Source of the DNA: Spirogloea muscicola | Lineage: Eukaryota; Streptophyta; Zygnematophyceae; Spirogloeales; Spirogloeaceae | DNA: 33,198 nucleotides | Reading direction: 5' to 3' | NCBI GenBank assembly: GCA_009602725.1 | Contig: WELB01000044.1 | Coordinates: forward strand, 565,651 to 598,848 | Shown: in pieces, positions 20,701 through 30,500 of the stretch | Layout of the letters: each line of letters starts with the position of its first letter | Position numbering within the stretch: position 1 is the first letter of the stretch | The notes under the pieces: generated by a model | Databases searched by the model: none | The model's input: the letters and a program-made list of their open reading frames with translations, nothing else | What the model was told of the DNA's origin: nothing | Program-made: the position numbers and the translations under genes

Positions 20701-23700
20701 CTGGTGAGCTGAGCTGCCAGGGGAAGGTCAAGGTAGTCAAAGACCTTCTCAGAGGCGCCCAGCGCCTCCATGACGCTCGCCCACTGGTTGCCGACCCACC
20801 ACGTGCAGTGCACCACCCACTCGGCATACAATGCATACTGCGTCAGCTGCTCTGCATTGATCAGCCCCTGCATCGCAAAACCCCCACCAATGACCAATGC
20901 CACTACCTGCAGGCCCACATGAGATCGAAAGAGCAGTCATCAGTGCAGTGTGTTAGGTGTCTGCATCTGGCAAAACCTTTAAAGAGGAACAGACCTTCAA
21001 TCAGTATGTAGGCCATCATTTGTCATAAGACACAAGCTGCTCTTCACAGGCTACCGCTCTAGTCCCGAGCTGCACAGCCAGTCCCAAAAGGCTGTCTGCC
21101 AGCCAGTGCTCACCTGGGACGCATTGTATAAAGTGCTACTGATCCACGACCAGAGCCCGTAAGCCAAGGACTGTCGCAACTTCACGCTGCCGAAGGCCTT
21201 GGTCCAATTGCTATATCTGCAGCATCAAATCATTTGACAACTTGGATGACGAGAGTGCTTTAAGGCTTTCACTGTAAAGGGTAAAAAGTGAGTTGTAATG
21301 AGTGACAATTTGAGGCGACATTTGGAGTACCTTGATATCTCTTGCTGCTCTGTGCCGAATGTTCGCACTACCCGAGCAAGCGAGAAGGCTTCCTCTGCGA
21401 CCTGCCATAGTTGTGCAGCATTGACTCAGTACAGATTATATTAAAGAAGTATTTGTCCTGGTGTCCTTTAACTGCATACACTTGGGAACTGGTGAAAGCA
21501 GCCCATGTACTGGCAAGAAAACAAGGTCAACAACGTGCTTTGCAAGCATGTCTGCAGCACTGACCACATTGGCTGATGCTGTGGCATCTTGCGCAGCCTT
21601 GGCTGTACGCCGGTAATACCTGGAGATCAGGCAGGTAGACAAATGGGCCATCAACGAGAGGTACATGACACTGAAGTTGCAGAATGGTTCCATATTCTAA
21701 TCATCAAGTTGTAGGCTGTTATTGCACAGTAAGGTTCTAAATTCATGTAGTTCCTGAGTACAGGCTATGCAGCTGAGCAATGCTTACTAAGCATTGTCAA
21801 CCATGGATGTGATGCACATAGATGTGATCAACGATTGGACAAGTATGTCACCTGCCATAGAGAATGATCAATGTAATCTTTACAGCACATATGCCTAGTG
21901 TAGTAAAGGCAAGGGGCCTTGACAGTCTGACTAGGTAAAACATTGCTCCAACTCCCTGCCATCACCACAATAGTAGGGTCTTAGGATGGCTAAAGAAGCA
22001 CGTCATTGAATCGTTGAAAACGTCGGAATGAGGCAGCTTGTTGACTACCAGTCAGATGGTGTTTTATTCACTAGCTGCAGACTTTACCTGCAACATGTTT
22101 CTCAGGAGAATATTGAGGTCGGATCCAATGATGCGGGACACTTGTTGGCAGTCAGAGCCCAGCCGGCTCGTGAGGCCTCCAACATCCTCGGCATCGAAAA
22201 ATGCTATATCCTGCAGAATGACAAAGATTGCCAGGATAGGAACAACTTGGCGGTAAGCATCGTAAGCATGTCAGCATGCTGCAAAGGCGTCAGAACAAAG
22301 AGCGTACTACTACTCAATTGTTAGCTTGTGTACAAAGAAGCGAGGCACCTGGACGCAATGCAATGCAGTACAGTATTCCTACATTTGCTTTGCTGCAAGA
22401 TGCAGGTAATCTCATGGCAGAGGATTCAAGGTCCGCACTGGATGCAGCATCTCACCTGGTTGACTACTGTAGAAAAGAGATTCTCCCTCATCCTGTTGAC
22501 CTAACGCACCAACACAGACTCGCAATCAGATCAAGGCCACATGTTTGACCAGCAGCAGAAAAAACTTGCAGACAGAGGTGCTAGCCTCTATCTCTGTATG
22601 ACATTCATAAAACAGGGATCTCACCAGTAGCTGATTGCCAATGGCAAAGAAGCAGCCCCTGGAACCACTGAACAGGCAGAACAGTGGATGTTCTGTTAGA
22701 AGGGACACTTTGCAACACTCTCGAGGGTCTAAAGCTTAGCAACTTAGGCTCCATAACTCAGGGCTTAAGCTAGGGCTAGGTCAATGCTCTGAGCTGTTGT
22801 CCCATTGCCTAATGACACAATGCCTGATGGTCATTGAGAGCTTCCAGAAGGAGCAGGATTTAACGTATCCTCAGTCAAGCTGTGTTCCAATCTGTTGGCG
22901 CACATCTGTCCCTTGTCACACACTCTTAGCGGCTCAGGTATTGCTATTGCTGTACAGCAATGTCGGGATGAAGCTGACCTGAAAACACCAGAGACGATTG
23001 CCATGATTGTCAGCATGCGGGCATTATGGTAGAATGTGGCACTGCCGCCAGACGCCGCCGAGAAGATGGAGGCAGCAACATAGTGCGGAATAGCCGCCTC
23101 CGACACCTGCGCATCCGCACTCGGGCCGACTCGTCACATACACACAGTCTGACACAATCACATCATGCAGTCCAAAGAGGTAAGGCACAAGCCAAGCTAG
23201 TGCAGGAGGAATAGTCGCAAGATGCAGCTATGGAAAGGAGAGCAGCTGCTGAATCTTTCAAGGACGGCACACTCGCTTCACGACAGCTCTGTATTCTGAG
23301 GAACAGAGGCTACATTCTGCAACTTGGTGAGGAAGTAGCGCAAGCTGACCGCAGCGGTGACGAGGGAGATGAAGGCGAGCGAGAGGACGAGCTTGTCGGG
23401 CGCCACGAGCGCGGCCAGGCGCCGGATGGATGCCCACACCGACTTGGGCGGGGGGCCGCTCTCACGACCAGCCTCGCCGAGGTCCCACCAGCTGCCGTAA
23501 GGCAAGAAGGACACCGCCGCCCGCAGGGCAGCAGATAGCCTCCGACTGGGCCCGTGGGGCGAGTCGCCCATGGAGGAGGAGGCGGAGGGCCGTGGCCATG
23601 GAGAGGAGGGAGCGGAGAAGGAGGTGGACGCCTCGGAGTCCACAGATGGCGCAGGATGGTCCTCGGAGGACGGCGAGGGAGTGCCGTTCCCGTTGCGGCT

Positions 23701-24060
23701 GATGTCCCCGGTCTCCGCGAGCTCGTGGATCATAGCGGCGGCCTCGCCAGCTCCATCGCCACTGCCGTTGCCGTTGTCGATGCTGCCATGGACGGCGCCG
23801 TCGCTGCCTCCGTGCTGCAGCAGCGGCTCGTGGCAGCCGTTGCCACGCTGCTCCTGCTCCTGCTGCCGCCGTTGTTGCGGCGAGGATACGGAGGGGCTTC
23901 GGCGCTGAGCCTCGAAGCTGGCTGCCCCGCCGGCGCCAGGGCCTTCGGCTGCGGCTGCGGCGGCGGCGCCGGCGCAGGCGGAGGGGCCGAGAGGCCGCCG
24001 CCGCGCCGNGGCGGCGGCGGCGTCGGCGGCTGCGCAGCGGCAGGGCAGCGGCGATGCCAT
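17748..24060 (-). CDS. ABCB26: ABC half-transporter, ABCB26/TAP1-like
   Basis: This is a TMD-NBD half-transporter of the ABCB group, closest to Arabidopsis ABCB26 (At1g70610), a predicted plastid TAP-like protein of unknown substrate. Exons in - strand order: 24060-23350, 23106-22979, 22667-22625, 22500-22456, 22210-22088, 21955-21852, 21619-21565, 21401-21331, 21216-21114, 20906-20696, 20306-20233, 20011-19955, 19702-19628, 19299-19225, 18875-18594, 18307-18237, 18044-17984, 17834-17748, totalling 791 residues. Residues 1-200 are Ala/Ser/Gly/Pro-rich, consistent with a transit peptide. The membrane domain (about 215-520) has [16 protein letters not shown] and [19 protein letters not shown]. 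The ATPase has Walker [10 protein letters not shown] (577-585), Q-loop VSQ-EPRLF, LSGGQ (680-684), Walker [13 protein letters not shown] and His-loop VIAHR; all look intact. The start at 24060 is the first in-frame ATG. Introns over 300 nt hold nothing recognised. Confidence 0.93.
20123..20173. repeat. Two-copy tandem repeat, period 26 bp
   Basis: Two copies of ACCTTCATAACTT(G/T)CTGGCGAGA begin 26 bp apart in an intron of the ABC transporter gene. They differ at one position. No function is implied. Confidence 0.8.
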
Positions 24061-24160
24061 CGATCGGCCTCTCAGCAGCGCAGAGCCATTGGCGGAGCTC
24101 GCTGCCCCGGCCGCCTCGTGCGCCCCGGCCGTCGCGCACGCCGCCGTCGGACGTGTCAAT

Positions 24161-24212
24161 GGCGGCTGCGGCGGCGGCGGCGGCCGCGGCGGCGGCGGCG
24201 GCGGCGGCGGCT
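24161..24212. repeat. GGC/GCC triplet run upstream of the ABC transporter start
   Basis: The run is nearly pure GGC with one interruption at about 24184-24188. On the - strand it would read as Pro, Ala or Arg homopolymers. No in-frame ATG exists in it for the ABC reading frame, so I place it in the 5' leader. A single unresolved base (24009) lies in a second GC-rich stretch inside exon 1. Confidence 0.8.
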
Positions 24213-24302
24213 GTTGTCTCGGAGCACTAATGTGAACGAGTCCCTAGCCTTGACCTCATCCCTGTCAGCTCTCCACGCTGGCACATACTTGTTGTGCAGC
24301 TC

Positions 24303-24334
24303 TGACGTGACCGTCAGAGCTGACGGTCACGTCA
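24303..24334. promoter_or_regulatory. 32-bp TGACG/ACGT palindrome upstream of the ABC transporter
   Basis: Two 15-bp arms, TGACGTGACCGTCAG and its exact reverse complement, are separated by 2 bp. Each arm holds TGACGTGA, the TGACG/ACGT core recognised by bZIP factors such as TGA and CREB relatives. A further related half-copy, CGTGACTGACCGTAA, follows at about 24336-24350. The site is 243 bp upstream of the ABC transporter ATG. Binding is an inference from the core motif. Confidence 0.55.
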
Positions 24335-24896
24335 GCGTGACTGACCGTAACTCGGTCGAAGATGGCAGGTTGTCGTTATTGGCTGTTGTCACTCGTGAAT
24401 CCTGAGGTTCTCCAGCCGTGCTTCTGTGCTGTATCCTCTCCTCTTAGCCTATCTATAGGCCCCTTCGTAGCTGCTAAGCGCTTTGGAGGAAAGGGCTCGG
24501 CCATTGAGGATAGGGGCTGGAAAAGCCAGTCCAAAAAAGAAGGAACAAAGTACGAGAAGGGGAAGCGCTAAGAGAAACAAGCACAACAAGAAACAAAGCA
24601 GCTTCGTAATACTCAGCAACCCCTGCTAAGCAGCCTCAGGTCAGAGAAGCTAGGCTCCTGGAAGTGGGTCCCCTAGCCAGAGCCAGAGGCAGCAGCGAGG
24701 GCTCTGCCGGCACGCAGGTGCAGCGCGCGGGCCATAGACCTCTGCAGCGAGACGGCCAAGCACATCTGGGACACCTGCGCTAGCGACCCTGCTGCAGGAA
24801 AGTCCACTGGCTCCCCATGGAAGCGGCGGACGATGGCGTGGCGGGCTTTAGGCCCCTCCGTCATTTTGCCCCTTCGAACCTTCGTCAATTTTTTTC

Positions 24897-25860
24897 GGGC
24901 TAGCTTTTCACAGCCCTTGCCACCATTGGGAGAGCCACTTCTCTCTTAGCCTAGGACTGTGATTTGTGCAGCCCCAGACTTTGCGATCCTTTGTCTTTCA
25001 CATGTGAATAAATTTGACTCAGCTCAGGCCAATCAAGCCATAGCCCTCAACTGGAAATGTCTTCCTCTCAGCTTGGCCTCCCTTTTATTATCTTGCGCAC
25101 CGTGTGCCTTCCCTTCCAAAGAGGCGGATGGCTGTGAAAGGTTGGTGTGCCGTGGTTGATGTTGTTATTATGGAGGCCTCAGAGTTGGTCCAAATTGCTG
25201 CTACGCAGTGCGTAATGCAGAGCGGAGAGTATCGTAGCACTAAGTCGACCACCCCCGCCTTGATCACCTTCTACCAGCCGCAACCTACATCTTCGATTGC
25301 TTAGATCCTCGTTCCCATAACCTACTCAGAATTTGACTGATTAAGGATGTATGCACAACGTGAGATTGTGCTTCCAGCTGAGATGGGCTTGCAGCAGCAG
25401 CATATATGTCGTTCTTGCGCCATCAAGTGTCAGCCTGTTTGCAGCGAGCTCAGGGTCATGCTTCGCACCTCAGAGCTGGACAAGCTCTAGTTGGTGGCAG
25501 AAGGGCTTGGGATTTGACGTCCAGTATGCGGGCATCAATCAGAAGCTTCTACTTGCTGACCCGTGGTTACTAAGCGGCTCAGCTTAGCTGCAGTGTGACG
25601 TACATCTGTACATGTGCTTGCTGTCGCTTCCTTGTTCATTCCTTTGGGCTGGCCTCTCACAGCCATCGCCTTGCATGAGTAGAGCTGTCTTTCTCATCGT
25701 ACTTGGCTAACTCATCTCATTTACGCGATTACCTGCAACTCCCGGCCCCTTCTTCGGGCCTCGTACAATCCTTTGGGGCTGGCTATTCACAGCCCTCTCG
25801 GCCCCTTGGGAAGAGCTGCGTGTATGTTCAATTCTTCTGGGCCAGCCTCTCATCACTCAT
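24897..25860. repeat. Dispersed degenerate repeat with a GGCTG...CAGCC hairpin
   Basis: Three clear copies start with GGGCTAGCTTTTCACAGCCC (from about 24897), GGGCTGGCCTCTCACAGCC (25646) and GGGCTGGCTATTCACAGCCC (25776). Each is followed by a CATTGGGAGAGCC-like or CCTTGGGAAGAGCT-like segment. A fourth weaker copy, GGGCCAGCCTCTCATCACTC, starts at 25839. The 5-6 bp arms GGGCTG and CAGCCC can form a stem. The family is not recognised. Confidence 0.5.
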
Positions 25861-26092
25861 TGAGCTTGGCATTGGAGAGCTTATTCTTCAACCTAGGCCC
25901 TCCATAACTCGATCCAAGCTTGCACCTCTGAAGCTTCTTCGCCCTGGGCGCGCCAGCCCAGCGCCCGGCCACGCCTGCCAAGCCGAGAGCTGAGCCGGAA
26001 GCCAGGGAAACCCAGCTGGGCACCCAACAAAGGTGCCGATCGGCGGAGCTTGGGCGCAGAGCACGGCTGCAACCGGCGGTGCCGCGGTAGCC

Positions 26093-27088
26093 ATGGCCCC
26101 GTCGCAGCGGAGCGGCGTCAAGGCGACGACGAGCGGCGGCGGCGGCGGAGGCGGCAGCGGCGGCGCGGACCCACGGCAGCCGCAGCGGGCCGTCAAGTAC
26201 ATGCCGCCGGTGGTAAAGCCCGAGGACCAGCCGCTGGACGTCGCAAGCATGGTCGCCATCATCATGGGCATCCTCGGCGTCATGCTGCGGGTGCGCGCTC
26301 GTTTGGTTGCTACCCTCCCGCCCTTGTTCTCCATCTGTCTTCCGCCATACTTCATGTTGTATCCCGCTACACATAACAACGACCTGAGTAGAAGTGGAGC
26401 AGAGCCGCATGTCGCCCACTGATGAAGCCATTGAATTGTCGTCTTGGTCTCTTGATCCTCAGAGATGAGGGACGCAGCCACTACTGGCCTCTCATGCATA
26501 GCGTCAGAAATGCAAGGGCGTTCTTGCCCACCAGGCAACGCTCAACAGTCCGCGGACTTACTTCCGCTCATTTGCGCTCCTGACAATGAGCGGCTGCTCC
26601 TACTTCCCCTCCCACCCCCCCCCCCCCNCCCCCCCCCCCCCCCTCCTCTGCTTTTACCTTCTCTATGTGCAGCAACGGTATGCGACTTGGCTGTCCATCG
26701 TGTTTTGTGCCCAAGCGCTGGCCAACATGCGGAATGCTGAGCAGGACCTAAAGCAGATTGTGTGTGCGTTCACGTAAACTCCTATCCCTTCAACTGCTCA
26801 ACTTTTCCACTGAATCCTGCATTTTGGACTTGGCTGTCCTATGCTCCAGTCTGTGTGCGACCTTGTTGCGTCATGCAACAACAGTTCATGTACTGCTAAG
26901 CAACTCATTTGCAAAGGTCGAACTGTACTGATCTCTAATACTAATGCGTAAACAATCAAAAAAGTCCTGCACGTTGCTTGAGCGAAGCCTCACTTGCATA
27001 CTTGTTCTTCCTTGGCAGGTTCGCTGTGATGGGCGTTGTGACCAACTACTTCGGGCCCCAGATCAAGGGAACCCAAGGATCTGCGTAG
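26093..27088 (+). CDS. WDR83OS: Asterix / WDR83OS (UPF0139), PAT-complex subunit
   Basis: Asterix pairs with CCDC47 in the PAT complex, which shields polar membrane helices of multi-spanning proteins at the ER translocon. Exons 26093-26290, 26673-26761 and 27019-27088 give 118 residues, close to the family's usual 105-120. A Ser/Gly-rich leader, longer than in animals, precedes DPRQPQRAVKYMPPVVKPED, which matches the family's RRPNKVLRYKPP block. Three hydrophobic helices follow: VASMVAIIMGILGVML, RYATWLSIVFCAQALANM and FAVMGVVTNYF. The second ends in the conserved NxRNAEQDLKQI-like turn. Exon 2 ends in phase 2, using the donor at 26762 so that a split Val codon forms; a donor two bases earlier would break the frame. 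Intron 1 contains a poly-C tract with an N. Confidence 0.93.
26615..26643 (+). repeat. Poly-C tract interrupted by an N
   Basis: A run of about 28 C with one unresolved base at 26628 lies in intron 1 of the Asterix gene, about 30 bp before the acceptor. The true length is uncertain. Confidence 0.95.
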
Positions 27089-27552
27089 TTCATCTGCACA
27101 CCCTTTATCCTTGATTCTTTTCGTATCTCGGCCACATTTAAGCTTCCACCTCTCCTTCTCACATTTCTAACAATGTGACACTCTCACTACAACATGATGA
27201 CTACTAAGACCAACACTAGACACTGATAGAGTGAAGTACTGGTTGGTGCACTTACCAGCTGCTGACCAGCTAAGGAGTGCCGCGCCCATCTACAACCTGC
27301 TAGCATCTCATCACCAGCGAGGGCGGTGGATATGTATGCAAGAGACGAGGATTTGCCAACATGGCAATTGCTCTAAGAATTGCTTACTATTTGGCTGAAG
27401 GTTTCACAATCAAAAACCACGAAGATGGCAGTTCAAGCATAACATAAATTGTGAAGCTAACCTCCACCAAATAGGCTGGGAAGGAATGGGACATGACGAA
27501 GAACATCAGGGGCCAGGTCTATGCCACCCATGGCAAGGAGCATTGGTGGGTG
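27089..27552. other. Convergent intergenic region between Asterix and NADK2
   Basis: This is AT-richer sequence holding the 3' ends of the two genes. I found no TGTAA on either strand here, unlike after the other stops, and no gene or repeat. Confidence 0.55.
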
Positions 27553-30500
27553 CTACTGCCGGTCAGTTGATGTGACAGACAGAGCCTTCTGCTCCAGGCG
27601 CTCATTCCAGTTGAGGCACCGGACCAGTGACCGGAACCAGTCATCGGTTTGGTCGGACTTGTTCACGGTGGGCATTGGGTGCTCGCTCATGCAGATGCGC
27701 ACTGAGTCTCCCTTAGAAAGCTGCTGCCGCTTCTTTCCATCAAAAGATACCCAGGCGTTGTTACGTGCATCCTTGGGCACCTGTAATTGACCACAAGCGA
27801 AGACCTTGGCAGTACTGAGAACGAGCTAATCTTCTCTATCAGACCACATATATACAGCTGGACTGCACAATCCTATCCAGGTATAGCTGATTATAAGTCT
27901 GATCTTGTCAATTAGAAACATGTCTGCACCATGCAAAAATATAGGAGGCGTTACTGGAGTACGTGATGCTCACCTTGAGCTCAAAGAGGGCAGAATCAGG
28001 AAGAATGACAGGCCTGAAGGAGAGCGAGTGTGGGCAGATTGGCGTGAAAAGCATGCAAGGCACATTAGGATGCACCTGCAGATTCCAGTACCAATCTGTA
28101 AGTGGCAAAACATTTGAGGAAGTGACAAGCAGTGGTACCTTGGTCTTTGACAATCGAAAGAGACCTTTCTGCAATGTGGAGCATGGCCTACCATAGAACC
28201 GCCAGCAGCAGTTGAGTACGCAGTGCTGCCAGTGGGTGTGGCAACCAACACTCCATCTGCTTGAACCTGAAAGTGGAAGGCAGTACTATCAGCGTCATCC
28301 AAAGAGTTTCCCACGGAAATTAATGCAATGACAGGCAGACAGACCGATAAATAGGGCTGACCAGTCCAAGCGTTTAACCTTGGTAATCAAGCGGTTGCGC
28401 TCGTAGCACTCGATCTTGCACAGGTACGGACTTGACCCGCGGTCCACAACCACTTCATTGAGCACATCAAAGATCTTTCCAGGAATAGGCTTCCCATCCC
28501 TCATGAGCTCGCACTTTAAGCGCATCCTAAGTGTGATGTACACTCCTTCCATGGTGTTGTTTCCATGCACAATTCTCTCCAAGTCCTGCTTGAAGTTTTC
28601 AAACTGCAGGACCAGAGACAAGACAGAGCAGCAAATCAGCTAAGTAACATGCATATCCTGCAGCTTCCATCAACTTCAATTCCTGAGATCCAGAATGGAG
28701 AAATGCATGTCTGACAACCTGTTAAATCTCTCCTTAATCTCTCCTCTCTTGTTAGAAGACCCAGCACGGAGTGGATTGCTCTTGGTCCTCGTATGATGGG
28801 GCATTTACAGCAATACAATAACAGGTGCACAATCAAAGAGGGGAACTGCTCAGGGCCATGACGATCGAGAAGCCTACCAGGTGAGCAGTCAAAAAGCCAA
28901 GAGATCCAAGGTTGAAGGAAACAATGGGTGGCACTGCTGAACGGAAGAGGTTGGAAGCATGCAGGATGACCCCATCCCCTCCCAAGCAGATGACAAAGTC
29001 CACCCTCTCGTGCAACTTGCTGAAAGCAGTGCAGTGTTGCTGTTGGTCTCAGAAGTGCAAAGCTCGCTGGGAGCTTAACTTGCTGAGATTGAGGCAACAG
29101 CTGCATATCAGTATGAAAGAACACATGGATGGGCCTTAGGATAAAATCTCACGCATACCTCGTGTCCTGATTGTAGTAGGTTTGCACAAAGCCAAAACCA
29201 GAGACACGAGCGAGCATATCGTGAACCTCAGGCTCTACTACCACATTCATGCCCTCGTGGTGATGCAACCACGAAGCCACCTGCAATCCAGGCAAGTCCA
29301 AGTGTGAGCTTCTCCATGGAGCTAGCTCTACATAGTGAGATGTTGGCAGAGTTCTGTAAATTACTACCCGTAATGCTGCTCAATTAAGCTGGTCAGGGCC
29401 TAGTCATTGTCACCACCATTGTTGGCAAAATGTGATAGTGGGAGTCAAGGGCAAAACTCACTGCTTGTGCTTCCTCCAGAAGCTCGCTGCCCAGCTTCTT
29501 GAGCAGCAGCACAGTCTTGGGGGGGGTCTTCCACATCAGCATCTGCTGCTGGGTGGAAGGGTGTGTAAAGGCCAGGGTCTTGTCCTTCACTCTCTCGCGG
29601 GTGCAAGAGAACCCGTCAGTTCTGACCAGATACATCTCCGCCTTCTTCCGCGACTGCACACGGACGACCCCTGTCGTACTTGCACACATGTCTCCTGTAA
29701 CTGAGGCAATCTCCTCTTCTTCGTCGTCAGTGCCGATGTCCCTTGCTCTGTCCTCCTCGACCTGTGAGTTTGTCAGAGGTCCACTTTCCAGGCCTCTGGA
29801 CAAATTCGAGGTCAAAGAGTCGCTGAGGTGACCACTGATGGTCCCACCTGTCAAGCTTCCGTTCTGTGGCAAGTCGTCCTCCAACCTTACTAGTCCTACA
29901 ACAAGAGGCAGGCTACTTGCCTCCTCAGGTTGCCTGTTCTCAACCATGGCATGACTTTCGGTTGCTTTGCCCTCCATCTCAGCCCCTGTGACTGCCACCT
30001 CCAACGCTGTACTTGACAGCAATTCTGACTTGTCGGCATCAACTCCTGCAGTAGAGCTCACGGCTCCATCCTCTCCTTCTCGTCGGTGCGACTCCACCCG
30101 TGGAATGCCTGGACCAGCTAGGGCCCAAGAGCCCGCAGGGCCCGCAATCGTTCCAGCCGCAACATCAGCTGCCTCCTGACCTGCACTTTTACCACCAGCA
30201 CTGCCAGTGATTCTGCGAGCCCTCCCTCTTCCTTGCATTGCAGAAGCGCCTGCCACCTTCCTGCTCTTCATGAATTTACTCATGCTCTGATAAACAACCA
30301 CATCAACATCAGAAGTTGGACAGACTGCAGGCATGGTCATTGACAACATGCCTAATGTATATTCTAGTCTTGATTAGTGTACGCTTACTACAGGCCAACA
30401 GGTGTCAGTAGCAGCCATTCACCAATACACCCCCTCTGTCTTAGCAGAACAATATCTTGCTCCTCACATTCCAGTGAGGTTTCTTTCGTGACTCCTACAA

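Larger units (their letters stand above)
24061..26092. other. Divergent intergenic region between ABC transporter and Asterix
   Basis: About 2 kb separate the two start codons. From left to right it holds the triplet run, the TGACG palindrome, a GC-rich island at about 24660-24880 with short coding-like frames on both strands that I cannot assign, and degenerate copies of a GGGCTGGCT...CACAGCCC element. The open frames near 25000-25600 resemble nothing known to me. No convincing gene was found. Confidence 0.6.

Noticed and set aside
23554-24405. 283-codon + strand open frame opposite the ABC transporter first exon
   Set aside because: It is a shadow of the GC-rich coding exon on the - strand. 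The - strand frame splices into an intact ABC transporter; the + strand frame has no family resemblance.
24061-26092. A mobile element filling the divergent intergenic region
   Set aside because: I saw no long open frame with transposase or reverse-transcriptase motifs, no terminal inverted repeats and no target-site duplication; only short degenerate repeats are visible.
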